From Metabacillus sp. B2-18 (GTDB lineage Bacteria > Bacillota > Bacilli > Bacillales > Bacillaceae): a DNA stretch of 64,000 nucleotides. The DNA lies in contig NZ_CP088245.1 in assembly GCF_021117275.1 (NCBI RefSeq), positions 2,517,501-2,581,500 on the forward strand, written 5' to 3'. Positions 43,749 to 53,634 of the stretch are shown here, piece after piece. Positions within the stretch are counted from its first letter, which is position 1. The number at the start of each line of letters is the position of its first letter. The notes beneath the pieces were generated by a model that was given only the letters and a program-made list of their open reading frames with translations, was not told the DNA's origin and did no database searches. The position numbers and the translations under genes are program-made.

Positions 43749-43778
43749 AAATTAGGATAAATATGGAATGTATGTCAA
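43749..43778 (-). promoter_or_regulatory. Promoter of the 43-aa micro-ORF
   Basis: Reverse strand TTGACA (43773-43778), 18 bases, TAATTT (43749-43754). Confidence 0.5.
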
Positions 43779-43779
43779 T

Positions 43780-44205
43780 TCTCATTGTATCATGACCAAG
43801 CTTATCGAGCATCAATATTATGAATTTTCATACAATTATACTGCATACTTGTCAGATCCCCTCTTACTTAATACCTACAATCAAAATAAAGTGATGAGAA
43901 AATATAACGAGTTCCGTTTACTACTTTGAGTTTACACTGTAAAGTGCAAAGCTTATTGAATCGATTTATACTGTTCAATTTTATGAATTGGACCATTACT
44001 TGTATGAAACATAGATACTAGTAAAAACATACGTAAAAAAGATTGCGTATGCTTTTAAACAATCAGCCACTATCATACCATTCGCAAAATCCAATAAGTG
44101 GTAAAAACAATATAGAGATCAACAAAATTTACTATAACGTCACTCATCTGTATCGTTTATAAGTTAAAAAGCATAAAAATTGAGTGTAAAACCCTCCATA
44201 TAAAC
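43780..44205. other. Gene-free region
   Basis: About 425 AT-rich bases. I see no open frame with a ribosome binding site, no RNA motif and no repeat. Confidence 0.5.
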
Positions 44206-44240
44206 AAAAAAACCATCAAAACATAGTGCACTTTGATGGT
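44206..44240 (-). terminator. Terminator of lplJ
   Basis: Read leftwards, ACCATCAAA / TTTGATGGT followed by TTTTTTT, 54 bases behind the gene. Confidence 0.85.
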
Positions 44241-44293
44241 CATTTCGTGTTACATTTTAAAGGATCTAATAGGTTTAAGAGTATTTCATCATC

Positions 44294-45286
44294 TTAATAA
44301 AATAAACTAACCAAATCCGCCTTTTCTATATTTCCAAAGTATTTTTTAACATCAATATTCTCAAACACTGTTTCAATGGCTTCTTTTTCATAACGTGCAC
44401 CAACAAGAGCATTCTCTACTTCTTCAACATCTCCTGCGCCGAAAAAGTCTCCATAGATTTTACAATTCTTCACGATGCCCTTTTGTACTTCAAGGCGTAA
44501 GTCGATTTGACCGACTGGAAATCTGTGTGAGTGCTGGTAGTTAAATTTCGGCGATTTTCCATAATTCCAATCCCAGTTTTGATAACGCTCTTTTGAGATT
44601 TCATTGATCTTTTTCCAGTCATTTTCATTGAGATCATAGGTTGGTATTGAATCAGTACCGTCAAATATATAGCGAAGCAAGAGCTCTCTAAATTGTTCAA
44701 TTGTAATTGGTTCGTTTAGATATTCGCTAATATTTACTACTCGACTTCTAATTGATTTAATTCCCTTTGACTCGATTTTATCTTTCCTAACTTTTAATGC
44801 AGCAACGACGCTATCGATTTCTGAGTCAAATAACAATGTACCATGTGAAAACATTCTTCCTTTTGTTGAAAATTGAGCATTTCCGGAAATTTTACGCCCA
44901 TCACTAGCAATGATATCGTTTCTTCCGCTCAATTCTGCTTTTACTCCTAATTTTTCAAGGGCTTGTACTACAGGCTCGGTGAATTTTTTGAAGTTGTGGA
45001 AACTTTCTCCATCATCCTTCGTAATAAAGCTAAAATTCAAGTTCCCTTCGTCATGGTAAACAGCTCCACCACCTGACAGTCTTCTTACTACATGAATATT
45101 ATTTTCTTCAACATAAGAAGTATTAATTTCCTCGATTGTATTTTGATTTTTACCGATAATGATCGATGGTTCATTTATGTAAAATAATAAATAAGTTTCG
45201 TTTGGATTTAAATGTTTTACTGCATACTCCTCAATGGCTAAATTAATTCTTGGATCCGTCATTCCTTTGTTATCAATAAAAAGCAT
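44294..45286 (-). CDS. lplJ: Lipoate-protein ligase
   Basis: A 330-residue lipoate-protein ligase A/LplJ: RRLSGGGAVYHDEGNLNFSF (about 70-90) and SGRNDIIASDGRKISGNAQF (about 120-140, with the K of GRKISGNA) are the catalytic blocks, and the C-terminal 80 residues form the accessory domain. It activates lipoate with ATP and attaches it to GcvH or the E2 subunits of dehydrogenase complexes. Length matches LplJ of B. subtilis (331). Single gene. Confidence 0.92.
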   Translation of the reverse strand: MLFIDNKGMTDPRINLAIEEYAVKHLNPNETYLLFYINEPSIIIGKNQNTIEEINTSYVEENNIHVVRRLSGGGAVYHDEGNLNFSFITKDDGESFHNFKKFTEPVVQALEKLGVKAELSGRNDIIASDGRKISGNAQFSTKGRMFSHGTLLFDSEIDSVVAALKVRKDKIESKGIKSIRSRVVNISEYLNEPITIEQFRELLLRYIFDGTDSIPTYDLNENDWKKINEISKERYQNWDWNYGKSPKFNYQHSHRFPVGQIDLRLEVQKGIVKNCKIYGDFFGAGDVEEVENALVGARYEKEAIETVFENIDVKKYFGNIEKADLVSLFY

Positions 45287-45363
45287 GTTAGTTCCTCCCT
45301 AGCTTCGTTTCCTTTTCCTAATAGTATCGTATATTTTGACATTAGGATGCAAATCTGAAAACA

Positions 45364-45705
45364 TCATAAAACCTCTTCGATAATAGACTCTCCCTCACTC
45401 TGGTCAGAATCAGTCCACTTCCACTTCTCATGTAACCTAATTCTACCATCAGGCAAAACCTCTGGCGTTGACTTACATTGACCGCCTCTTAGTTCATGAT
45501 TAATGTTTACGTGGTTGTACCTAAATTCTAAGCTCCCGTCCTCATTTACTATACCAATAAGTGTTCCTTTGACAATTTCTCCTCCTTGATAGGAAGCTGA
45601 AATGATCTTTCCGTCTTGTTTATAGTCAAAAAAAGTATTTGAAGACACCTCACCATTTGCAGAATTATTAACGGAAACAAATGTTCTACCATGATAATTG
45701 ATCAA
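45364..45705 (-). CDS. Small beta-rich protein of unknown function (113 aa)
   Basis: Contains [40 protein letters not shown] and [16 protein letters not shown]. Relatives in Bacillus are often labelled n-acetylglutamate synthase, but it has no acetyltransferase motif, and I would not trust that label. It is predicted to be a compact beta barrel. Function unknown. GGAGTGG precedes the ATG. Confidence 0.7.
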   Translation of the reverse strand: MINYHGRTFVSVNNSANGEVSSNTFFDYKQDGKIISASYQGGEIVKGTLIGIVNEDGSLEFRYNHVNINHELRGGQCKSTPEVLPDGRIRLHEKWKWTDSDQSEGESIIEEVL

Positions 45706-45838
45706 TTTATTCCACTCCTTGCCATTTTATTTTCTATGATTATACTAGCACATTTAAACTGGAGTTTTTTTGATACTTGAAAAATATAATAAAATCTAGT
45801 AAACTCTTCAAAGTAGTTTATGAACTAAATATTTATGA

Positions 45839-45901
45839 CTGTATAACCTCAAGGATATGGCTTGAGGGTCTCTACCAGGAACCTTAAAATCCTGATTACA
45901 G
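45839..45901 (+). promoter_or_regulatory. Adenine-sensing purine riboswitch (aptamer)
   Basis: P1 CTGTA / TACAG, P2 CCTCAAG / CTTGAGG and P3 CAGGA / TCCTG surround the invariant joining segments (TATAACCTC, GATATGG, TCTACC, CCTTAAA). The base before the closing P1 strand is T (GATTACAG), the specificity position, which points to adenine, as in B. subtilis pbuE. The following gene is a PbuE homologue. Confidence 0.95.
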
Positions 45902-45946
45902 AAAAATGAATTTTTTCGTTTTCTGTAATCAGGATTTTTTTATTTT
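45888..45946 (+). terminator. Riboswitch expression platform (terminator)
   Basis: AATCCTGATTACAGAAAA pairs with TTTTCTGTAATCAGGATT, followed by TTTTTTATTTTT. The 5' arm uses the 3' halves of aptamer stems P3 and P1, so adenine binding prevents the terminator: an ON switch. Confidence 0.92.
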
Positions 45947-45987
45947 TCTGAAACTAACTCAAATTAGGAAAGGACGGTCTATAAACT

Positions 45988-47172
45988 ATGAATTTCAGAG
46001 TTTTCATCCTTGCTTTATCAACGATTGCAGTAGGTTTAGTTGAATTGATTGTAGGTGGAATTTTACCAACAATCGCAAACGATTTTAACATTTCGTTAAG
46101 TAGTGCCGGGCAACTAATAACCGTTTTTGCCCTCATTTATGCTGTTTCGGGTCCGGTTTTACTTGTGATAACGAGTAAAATGGAGCGAAAAAAGCTATAT
46201 ATCATCTCTCTATTTGTTTTCTTCATAGGTAATATTATGACCTATTTTAGCTACAGTTTTACTTTTATGATGGTAGCACGAGTCCTGACTGCCATGAGTA
46301 CAGCGCTGATTGTTGTGCTTTCCTTAACAATTGCTGCTAAAATTGTAGCACCAACACACCGTGCAAAAGCTCTAGGACTGATTTATATGGGGATTAGTTC
46401 ATCACTTGTCATGGGTGTGCCACTGGGAATTATGATATCCAATTCATTGGGATGGCGTTTTATTTTCCTAGCTATCGCTGTTTTATCGATTGGATCGATA
46501 CTTCTTATTTCAATCTTTTTAGAGCGCGTTCCTGGCGAAAACAGCATTCCATTATCACAACAATTAAAAGCAGTAGCTAGCATGAAAATAGGTAGTGCAC
46601 ATCTTGCCACCATGTTTATGTTAGCAGGACACTATACTCTTTATGCCTATTTCACACCATTTTTAGAAACAGAGCTTCATCTGAATTATGGTTGGATTAG
46701 TATTTGTTATTTATTATTTGGTATTGCAGCTGTAAGTGGTGGAGCATTCGGAGGAATTCTTTCGGATTCAATTGGAGCTAGCAAAAGCATCATCGTTGTG
46801 ATTAGCTCATTTGCCATTATTTTATTTGTACTACCTTTTACTACATTTTCACTTATCCTTTTCATACCAGTTATGATGATATGGGCAGCTTTAAGCTGGA
46901 GTTTAGCACCACCACAACAAAGCTACTTGATTCAAACAGACCCTGCGACATCTGACATACAGCAAAGCTTTAATAATTCTGCATTGCAGGTCGGTATTTC
47001 ACTTGGTTCAGCATTTGGTGGAGCTGTGTTAAGTCATTCTGGAACTGTCGCTCATACTGCATGGTTTGGTGGCGGTATAGTGTTGATTTCCTTACTTTGT
47101 GCGGTCTTTTCTTTAACAAGAATCACGATAAAAAGAGAGCATTCTATGGCTATGTCTACTGCTCAAAAGTAA
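45988..47172 (+). CDS. pbuE: Purine efflux pump PbuE (MFS)
   Basis: A 394-residue major facilitator with 12 helices. [40 protein letters not shown] and [16 protein letters not shown] agree closely with what I know of B. subtilis PbuE, a pump for purine bases and ribonucleosides. The adenine riboswitch in its leader fits export when adenine is high. A hairpin of 13 pairs (AGCATGGGTGCAT) follows the gene. Confidence 0.93.
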   Translation: MNFRVFILALSTIAVGLVELIVGGILPTIANDFNISLSSAGQLITVFALIYAVSGPVLLVITSKMERKKLYIISLFVFFIGNIMTYFSYSFTFMMVARVLTAMSTALIVVLSLTIAAKIVAPTHRAKALGLIYMGISSSLVMGVPLGIMISNSLGWRFIFLAIAVLSIGSILLISIFLERVPGENSIPLSQQLKAVASMKIGSAHLATMFMLAGHYTLYAYFTPFLETELHLNYGWISICYLLFGIAAVSGGAFGGILSDSIGASKSIIVVISSFAIILFVLPFTTFSLILFIPVMMIWAALSWSLAPPQQSYLIQTDPATSDIQQSFNNSALQVGISLGSAFGGAVLSHSGTVAHTAWFGGGIVLISLLCAVFSLTRITIKREHSMAMSTAQK

Positions 47173-47182
47173 TTTTATTATC

Positions 47183-47223
47183 AGCATGGGTGCATAATTC
47201 TTTCTGAAGAAATGCACCCATGC
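47183..47223. terminator. Hairpin behind pbuE
   Basis: AGCATGGGTGCAT / ATGCACCCATGCT, 13 perfect pairs, followed by only TTT; probably the pbuE terminator. Confidence 0.6.
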
Positions 47224-47297
47224 TTTAAAAAAACTAAACTCCCACTCCCATAATCCTCCTAGATTCTTCTTCCTTCGAAATGTTGCACCATTCACAT

Positions 47298-47544
47298 CTA
47301 TGGTCTGATCCTTGCACTAGGATTAATGTTCATTCCTCTACCAATCACAATCAAACACTGAACCTCTTCCCTATAAGTGGTAGCCATTTGTTGAGCAAGA
47401 TATTTTGCATGCCTTGTATATACTGTTACATAACTCTTACATTTTGCTCCATTATATAGAGGGTGTTTTTTTAATACGGTCAAAAATTTGTGCAGCTATT
47501 CTGCCACCGGCTTTTTGTTTTTGGTTGATGATGAAGAAATACAT
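47298..47544 (-). pseudogene. Decayed diacylglycerol kinase-type lipid kinase gene
   Basis: From ATG 47544 the frame begins YFFIINQKQKAGGRIAAQIF, like the NPKAGGGxA start of DAGK-family kinases, and runs into stops. In a shifted frame follow CKSYVTVYTRHAKYLAQQMA and VQCLIVIGRGMN, which correspond to the following strand-helix and the GGDGTxN nucleotide loop, here corrupted. Nothing of the remaining two thirds is seen. Confidence 0.7.
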
Positions 47545-47693
47545 TTATGCACCCCTCGTTAAAGGTGAATTTTTTCGTCCTCACAATTATGTTATTCTAA
47601 ATTTCTGACCAAAGTTTACCTCTTCCTTACATGAAATAAAGGAAAAAAGTAGATACTACAATATGTCGTTAACACATGTGGGAGGGTATTTTG

Positions 47694-49204
47694 ATGAAAC
47701 AGCGTTACATAGTGTTTTACATTTCACTAATCATTCTTTCTTTGGTTGTTATTGCAGGCGTTATTATTCCTAATCAATTAGAAGAGATAACGGCAAATAT
47801 TCAAGCATTTTTTTCTGATGCATTTGGATGGTATTATCTAATACTAGTCACGATCGTTCTTGTTATCTGTCTATATTTTCTTATTTCACCAGTGGGAAGA
47901 ATTAAGCTTGGTAACCAAGATGAAAAACCTGAATTCTCTACTCCCACTTGGATTGCCATGTTGTTTAGTGCCGGTATGGGGATCGGGCTTGTGTTTTATG
48001 GAACATCAGAACCGATTAGCCATTATGCGATAAGTTCTCCTACGGGTGAAATTGGGACTAATCAAGCAATCAAAGATGCTCTTCGTTTTACTTTTTTTCA
48101 TTGGGGAATTCATGCCTGGAGCATTTATGCCATAGTTGCTCTATCCATTGCTTATTTTCATTTTAGACACAAGAAATTAAGTTTAATAAGTGCTACTTTA
48201 GAGCCCATTTTTGGTAATAAGGTAAACGGTAAAAAGGAAAAGCTATTGACATCTTTGCTGTCTTGGCAACTGTTCTTGGTGTTGCGGCCTCACTAGGATT
48301 TGGAGCGGTACAAATTAATGGTGGATTGGCTTATCTTTTTCAAGTACCTAAAACGATTGGGGTACAATTTTTAATTATTGCTATTGTGACTGTTCTCTTT
48401 TTAATATCTGCAATGACTGGTTTAGGAAAAGGAATCAAAATATTAAGTAATACAAATATGGTTTTAGCTGCTGCTCTTTTGCTACTAATGTTTATCTTCG
48501 GTCCAACGTTATTTATTTTGAATTTGCTTACCGATACGATTGGGACATATATACAAACATTACCACAAATGAGCTTTAGAATTGCCCCACTAAACGAAGA
48601 TATTCGTGGGTGGATTAATGGGTGGACCATTTTTTATTGGGCCTGGTGGATTGCATGGTCACCTTTTGTAGGAGTCTTTATTGCGCGAGTTTCAAGAGGA
48701 CGAAGTATTAGGGAATTTATTTTCTATGTACTACTAGTCCCTACAATTATTGTTTTTGTTTGGTTCTCTGCATTTGGAGGATCAGCTATTGCCCTTGAAC
48801 ATAATGGAATGGCACAAATATCGAATTTATCTGCCGAAGAATCGTTATTTGGTGTTTTTGCTAATTATCCATTTTCACTCGTTACATCCATTACAGCTAT
48901 GGTGCTTATTGCGTCATTTTTCATAACTTCTGCCGATTCCGGAACTTATGTACTCGGGATGATGACAACAAATGGATCACACTCACCTGGGAATAAGGTA
49001 AAATTCACATGGGGAATATTACTTTCTGCCATTGCACTCGCACTATTATATACCGGGGGTCTTCAAGCATTACAAAATATGATGATTATCGCTGCTTTAC
49101 CATTTTCAATTATTATCGCTTTGATGGCCATCAGCTTATTGAAGGCTTTAAGTGAAGAAGCGAAACAACTTGGTATAGGTAAGATAAAAAAGAGAAAAAC
49201 ATAA
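47694..49204 (+). pseudogene. BCCT-family betaine/choline transporter, one frameshift
   Basis: Two frames together give about 503 residues, the full length of a BCCT transporter (OpuD/BetL type): ISPVGRIKLGNQDEKPEFST, MGIGLVFYGTSEPISHY and HWGIHAWSIYAIVALSIAYF in the first, WTIFYWAWWIAWSPFVGVFI and FITSADSGTYVLGMM in the second. The first frame breaks at 48231-48240 (GGTAAAAAGGAAAAG). One more A would give KKGKAIDIFAVLATVLGVAA without a gap. It takes up osmoprotectants by sodium symport if intact. GGGAGGG lies eight bases before ATG 47694. Confidence 0.88.
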
Positions 49205-49209
49205 ATAAT

Positions 49210-49248
49210 AAACGACATAGTATCCGCTACTATGTCGTTTATTTTTTT
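49210..49248 (+). terminator. Terminator of the BCCT gene
   Basis: AAACGACATAGTA / TACTATGTCGTTT, 13 pairs, followed by ATTTTTTT. Confidence 0.92.
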
Positions 49249-49281
49249 GATTCGATAGGTATATTTGGTTCTTCTAATAAA

Positions 49282-49986
49282 TTAATTCCTTTTTATTAAT
49301 AACATTGAATTAGCGTTTGACATAAATTCATATGAAACGTTCACTTCTTCAACACGACAACCACTGTTCATTAGATATTCTTTTATCTGTTCTAAATGCT
49401 CATACCTTTTCCCTTCTAAATCAACTAAAGGAAAAATACGAACTTCCTCTTTTGATACTCTTAATAACTCATTTAGTGTTTCGATGTGAAACTGGTACTC
49501 TAAGCGATCTCCATACATAAATAAAAAATGTGCAGAAAGAGTCATATCAAATTCATCAGAATGAAACGGTAACGTTGGCAATGCTGCAGGAATATATCTA
49601 CCCTCAGATTCACTCATATGAGAAGCGCAATCTTGTAGAGCTCTTATACGATGGTTTCTAAGGTGATCGATATTCTTAAAATAATTCCATTTAAACTTGT
49701 TTTTGGCTTTTTCAATATTTTCCATAGCGTGTTCGATATCTTGTAGGCCTTTATTTTTTAGTTTTTCAAACGAATGATCATAAGCAATATCACAGGCTGT
49801 TACGTCTACACCAGATTTGTTACCTACTGCAGTAAATGAACAAGCCCCCGCTGGACAATCAAGTAGCTTCTTCCCCCTTACCTCTTCTATTGAAAGGGAG
49901 AACATATCCAGATACTCTTCAAAGGTTCTTCCAATAAAAATAATACGGTCTAAATCTAACTTTGTACTCTGCTCAACTCTACTCAA
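49282..49986 (-). CDS. Class I SAM-dependent methyltransferase
   Basis: A 234-residue protein with the SAM-binding motif KKLLDCPAGACSFTA (about 39-53) followed by VDVTACDIAY (acidic residue of motif II) and FDMTLSAHFLFMYGDRLEYQ (motif IV region). The type is common in Bacillus as a stand-alone gene. Its substrate is unknown. Confidence 0.82.
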   Translation of the reverse strand: MSRVEQSTKLDLDRIIFIGRTFEEYLDMFSLSIEEVRGKKLLDCPAGACSFTAVGNKSGVDVTACDIAYDHSFEKLKNKGLQDIEHAMENIEKAKNKFKWNYFKNIDHLRNHRIRALQDCASHMSESEGRYIPAALPTLPFHSDEFDMTLSAHFLFMYGDRLEYQFHIETLNELLRVSKEEVRIFPLVDLEGKRYEHLEQIKEYLMNSGCRVEEVNVSYEFMSNANSMLLIKRN

Positions 49987-50198
49987 CTACACTCACCTCT
50001 TGTCAAAGATTAGTGTTATATTAACATGATCAATTGGAAATGTTAACCTTTTTTTAAAATTTCAAAAGTACTCGCATTTGTTTGCCACAGTTTTCTATTC
50101 ATTTACATATTTTTAAAAATTCAATTGTATATCATTTTAAATCATACTACTGTAAAAATGTACCAAAAAATACAAATAACGAGGGGAAGAAATAATTT

Positions 50199-50330
50199 AT
50201 GAAATGCAAAATCGAAACAATTCCAGCATATCGTGTGGCTTATATTCGACGAGTTGGACCATATGGATCTATTATGAAATGCATATTTTTTTTCTTGATT
50301 CTAAATTATTTTGTGTATATCCGCTTTTGA
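50199..50330 (+). pseudogene. N-terminal remnant of a GyrI-like effector-binding protein
   Basis: GAGGGGAAG lies ten bases before the ATG. The first 24 codons read MKCKIETIPAYRVAYIRRVG then PYGS, the first strand of GyrI/AraC-effector-binding (SOUL-like) domains of about 155 residues. After that the sequence is unrelated (KCIFFFLILNYF) and stops after 43 codons. Confidence 0.65.
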
Positions 50331-50661
50331 AAATGCAAAATATGAAAATAGTAATCTACTAATCTTCTTCGTCCTTTTAAGACATCTTTATTCATAAAGA
50401 ACTTTTATTATCTTTAGGATATTTTTTACTTCCCATCGTTTGAAAGCACTATTTACCATACCCGTATAGTCTGATCTTGAGAAGATTTCTACATGAATTA
50501 TGTTTAGAAGTTAAAATTCAGGGTATTTATACCATATATCGTAAATTGACAAAGGATCCATCTTTTGGATGTGCCTTAAAACTACCAAGTTATATACGTA
50601 GAAAAACATGAACTTTTCATCAAATCAATAATCTATGTCACATTTTTATAGGAAGATACAA
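50331..50661. other. Gene-free region
   Basis: Very AT-rich DNA behind the GyrI remnant, with many stops in all frames; nothing recognised. Confidence 0.45.
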
Positions 50662-50805
50662 TTGAAATTAGGATCTAAAGTAATTTATAAAAGTGAAATT
50701 TATTACTTTTTTTATGATCATGGTAACGGACTTTGTGAAGTTCAGCATTCAAAAACTTATGAAATAACTTTAGCAAAAATGGAGGATTTAATATTTGTTA
50801 TTTAG
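50662..50805 (+). CDS. Small protein of unknown function (47 aa)
   Basis: TTG at 50662 behind AGGAAG opens a frame that reads KLGSKVIYKSEIYYFFYDHG, NGLCEVQHSKTYEITLAK and MEDLIFVI. The pattern (VIYKxEIYxxxYDxGNGxCE) recalls short beta-barrel proteins seen in Bacillus, so it is probably a real gene. Function unknown. Confidence 0.5.
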   Translation: MKLGSKVIYKSEIYYFFYDHGNGLCEVQHSKTYEITLAKMEDLIFVI

Positions 50806-51091
50806 TAAGTGTAGAAAGTAGAATTAGCGAATTTGCCAGATTGTAAATGAAAAAACAAGCACTGAACTCCTTAATAGCTATTGGGCAGATACTTAGGACT
50901 AGCCCATATTTGCTTATATGTTGGGTTTTAGGTGAACAGCTACTTTGTCGTTCATACACCTTATGAGCGACACTACTCTCTGTTTCTCGGTTACTTTTGT
51001 CGCTTATCCCAACATGCATCAACAAAAAATGGAATGTATATACAGTGTGGGATAAAGCATTTTTCCTTAAGGTTTATACATTAAACTTTTT

Positions 51092-51883
51092 TTAGACCCA
51101 TTCCGATCCATATTGACGGATAAATTCAATATCCTTTTCATAATGATCAAGATGCCCTTCATCGATCATCTTTTGAAAAACGGAGTCACCTTCACTCGCT
51201 TTTCTTTTCATGTAGATGCATAATCCTTCTAATCGTAGTAAAACCATTTCTAAATACCCTTCTTCGATAGCATCACCGTAGGATTCAAAAAACACTTTAA
51301 CTCTTTGTTTAATACGATCTGCATGCTGTGACGAGTTATAATGAACGATCTCAGCTGTTTCGGTTTGATAAACTCTACTTAATGGTACACAAGTGTAAAG
51401 CGTATAAGCTATATCCCAAAGTCTTGGGCCTGGTGCAGCAACATCAAAATCAATGATACCCACTGGTTTTCTATCATTAAAAACAAGATTGTACATGGCA
51501 AAATCATTATGACATATAACCTCAAATGGTTCAGGTGTATTATCAATCGGCTGACAGCTTTCTTCTAGAGGAAAATCAGATACAGAATCATGATAAAAGC
51601 GGAGCATCTTCGCAATTTCACTTAAAACATCATCAGACCACATATATTGTTTTAATGGGTAATTGCCAGCTTCACCTTCAATAAATGATAAAATCTCTCT
51701 ATTTTTTTCATCAATGCCCAAAAACTTAGGTGCAAAGTGGAAACCTTTTCTTTCTAAGTGCTTTAATAGTTTATGAATTTTCGTGCTCTCTGGCTTTACC
51801 TCTCGTAGAACAGTATTTCCAGAACGATATACGTTTGAAACATTTCCTCCGGTTAGCCTTTTTTCATGATCATATTGACTCAT
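51092..51883 (-). CDS. Aminoglycoside phosphotransferase-family kinase
   Basis: A protein of about 263 residues with the APH kinase core: EVICHNDFAMYNLVF (Brenner motif HxDxxxxN) and VGIIDFDVAAPGPRLWDIAY (metal-binding IDFDxAxxGxxxxD). The N-terminal lobe has GNVSNVYRSGNTVLREVK. Substrate unknown; many such proteins phosphorylate small metabolites and are not resistance enzymes. ATG 51883 is chosen because GGGGG lies eight bases upstream. Confidence 0.85.
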   Translation of the reverse strand: MSQYDHEKRLTGGNVSNVYRSGNTVLREVKPESTKIHKLLKHLERKGFHFAPKFLGIDEKNREILSFIEGEAGNYPLKQYMWSDDVLSEIAKMLRFYHDSVSDFPLEESCQPIDNTPEPFEVICHNDFAMYNLVFNDRKPVGIIDFDVAAPGPRLWDIAYTLYTCVPLSRVYQTETAEIVHYNSSQHADRIKQRVKVFFESYGDAIEEGYLEMVLLRLEGLCIYMKRKASEGDSVFQKMIDEGHLDHYEKDIEFIRQYGSEWV

Positions 51884-51938
51884 TATAAATTCCCCCATCA
51901 CTCGAGACATTGCGCTCAATTTTACTTACCTAGAACAC

Positions 51939-52793
51939 TTACACTCTAATTATTTGAGTATCATGTGCAAACTCAACATTTATACCAGAATCTTGTAACT
52001 GCTCTTCTAATTCTTTAAAATCACTAAAACTTAATCCATTAGGCTCTTCAATATGTGTTAATAACACCTTTTTAGCATTAAGGATCTTGATTACTTCTAA
52101 CGTCTCTGTAAAAGTTGCTTCTTCCTTAAAAACAGGATGTTCCTCAGTCATTAGCCTTTCACCGGTTAATGGATGAAATTCGAATATCCCCACTGGCAAT
52201 ATGGCAAGATCAGCATCTAATACCTCTTTTTCTGGTTTCCAATTATTTAACTCATCCATAGCAATAAGGACTTTCTTATCTTCACTTTCAAGTATAAAAG
52301 CATATACATAATCCTCTGCCAAGCGAAACGGAGAAATTTTTGTACCATTTAACGTAAAGCTTTCACCATCTCTCAATTTCTTTAAATCAGCAAATCCTTG
52401 AAATGCAAAGAAATTTAAATGGTCTCCACTACCAAGAAATGTTTTGAAATCTTTTTCTACCTGATCGGGAAGATAAATATCAATTTTGTTGTGTTGCGGA
52501 GGATAATTCGTCCAATCTGCACTTAAGGATTCGATAATTCTCCTTCCCATTACGTGATCTGGGTGCCAATGCGAATAAATAATTCCACTAACCTCATTAA
52601 TTGTTGAGCGATTTATTTGATGATAAATATCTTCTGGTGTATCAATTAACAGATTAGGGCCATGAATAAAAATACTCGGCCCCATTCTACTATAAGGTAC
52701 TCCTTTTTCTCTAGCTTCTGAACAAACATGACAATTGCATAATGGTCTTGGTATTGTGATTGCACCACCAGTTCCAAGAAATTCAATTTTCAT
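51939..52793 (-). CDS. MBL-fold metallohydrolase (PhnP/PqqB-like)
   Basis: A 284-residue metallo-beta-lactamase-fold protein. LGTGGAITIPRPLCNCHVCS EARE resembles the zinc-cysteine loop of PhnP, and SHWHPDHVMGRR is the HxHxDH metal site; a later LLTHIEEPNG gives the last ligand. PhnP hydrolyses cyclic ribose phosphates, and a phosphodiesterase activity is likely. It lies 55 bases upstream of the APH-type gene in the same direction. Confidence 0.82.
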   Translation of the reverse strand: MKIEFLGTGGAITIPRPLCNCHVCSEAREKGVPYSRMGPSIFIHGPNLLIDTPEDIYHQINRSTINEVSGIIYSHWHPDHVMGRRIIESLSADWTNYPPQHNKIDIYLPDQVEKDFKTFLGSGDHLNFFAFQGFADLKKLRDGESFTLNGTKISPFRLAEDYVYAFILESEDKKVLIAMDELNNWKPEKEVLDADLAILPVGIFEFHPLTGERLMTEEHPVFKEEATFTETLEVIKILNAKKVLLTHIEEPNGLSFSDFKELEEQLQDSGINVEFAHDTQIIRV

Positions 52794-52848
52794 TTTGCAA
52801 TCCCCCTTTATTAAATGTCAGCGGACGTTTTATCCAACCTAATGTTTT

Positions 52849-53454
52849 CTAATGATTTTTCAGAAATTCATTCATAATAGAATAAGCTTTTCTTGAGGAT
52901 TCCAAATGATAATTTACTGAAAACGGATCGCAAAACCCATGTAATCCATTAAATTTATAAGTATTTATACTCTTTTCATCTAGTTTTCTTATCAATGAAT
53001 CAACATCAAATGATTTTTCTTCTTGAGGGAAGAATAATATTGTCGGGCAAGTCGGCACAAGGTCTAAGTAGTCTCTAATACGGGAACCATAATATCCAAC
53101 AACTCCGTTAATAGATTCATGATTACTGCACAACCAGGCAATAGTTGCTCCAACGCTAAAACCGACAATGAAAACTTTTGAATAACTGTTTTTAACTTCC
53201 AAGATTAAAGAATTAATAATTTCTGTAGCTTTATCAAAGCCAATCTTGTTTATATAATGACGATAAGCAATATCTTCTTCTAAATATGTAAATGGCTCCT
53301 CTTGCTCTATTAAATTAGGACAAATCACATGATATCCATATTGAAATAAGGATTCACACACTCCCTTTATATGGTCATTTATCCCATAAATTTCATGAAT
53401 AACGATAATAACTGTTTTCGAATTTTTGTGCTTTACAATCACGTTTAACCTCAC
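52849..53454 (-). CDS. Dienelactone hydrolase-like alpha/beta hydrolase
   Basis: A 201-residue alpha/beta hydrolase: VIIVIHEIYGINDHIKGVCE is the oxyanion region of dienelactone hydrolases, VFIVGFSVGATIAWLC holds the nucleophile (here GFSVG, serine), and FNGLHGFCDPF the catalytic histidine. It belongs with the MBL and APH-type genes in direction and spacing. Substrate unknown. Confidence 0.82.
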   Translation of the reverse strand: MRLNVIVKHKNSKTVIIVIHEIYGINDHIKGVCESLFQYGYHVICPNLIEQEEPFTYLEEDIAYRHYINKIGFDKATEIINSLILEVKNSYSKVFIVGFSVGATIAWLCSNHESINGVVGYYGSRIRDYLDLVPTCPTILFFPQEEKSFDVDSLIRKLDEKSINTYKFNGLHGFCDPFSVNYHLESSRKAYSIMNEFLKNH

Positions 53455-53634
53455 AGATCCTTTTTGTATATTTTACAGGATACACCAAAGAAGCACACCT
53501 CTTTTAATAAAATGTGCTTAAGAAATTCTGTGTGATAAATAATATTTCATCATTACTTCTTGCAATTATTAGATGAATATTATCTACCATTATGTAAAAC
53601 CTAATCACAATAAATGTTTCTTGGAGTGATTATA

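Noticed and set aside
45364..45705. n-Acetylglutamate synthase, a label often attached to such short proteins
   Set aside because: No acetyl-CoA-binding motif and only 113 residues; function left open.
48225..48245. Programmed -1 ribosomal frameshift in the BCCT gene
   Set aside because: A -1 shift would fit the frames, but the site TAAAAAG is not a canonical slippery heptamer, no stimulating structure is evident, and transporters of this family are not known to use frameshifting.
50798..51025. 75-codon reverse frame between two genes
   Set aside because: No start signal; the region contains repeated TGTCGCTTAT-like bases and looks non-coding.
51092..51883. Aminoglycoside resistance gene
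   Set aside because: Only the general APH kinase fold is seen; no similarity to a specific resistance enzyme could be recognised.
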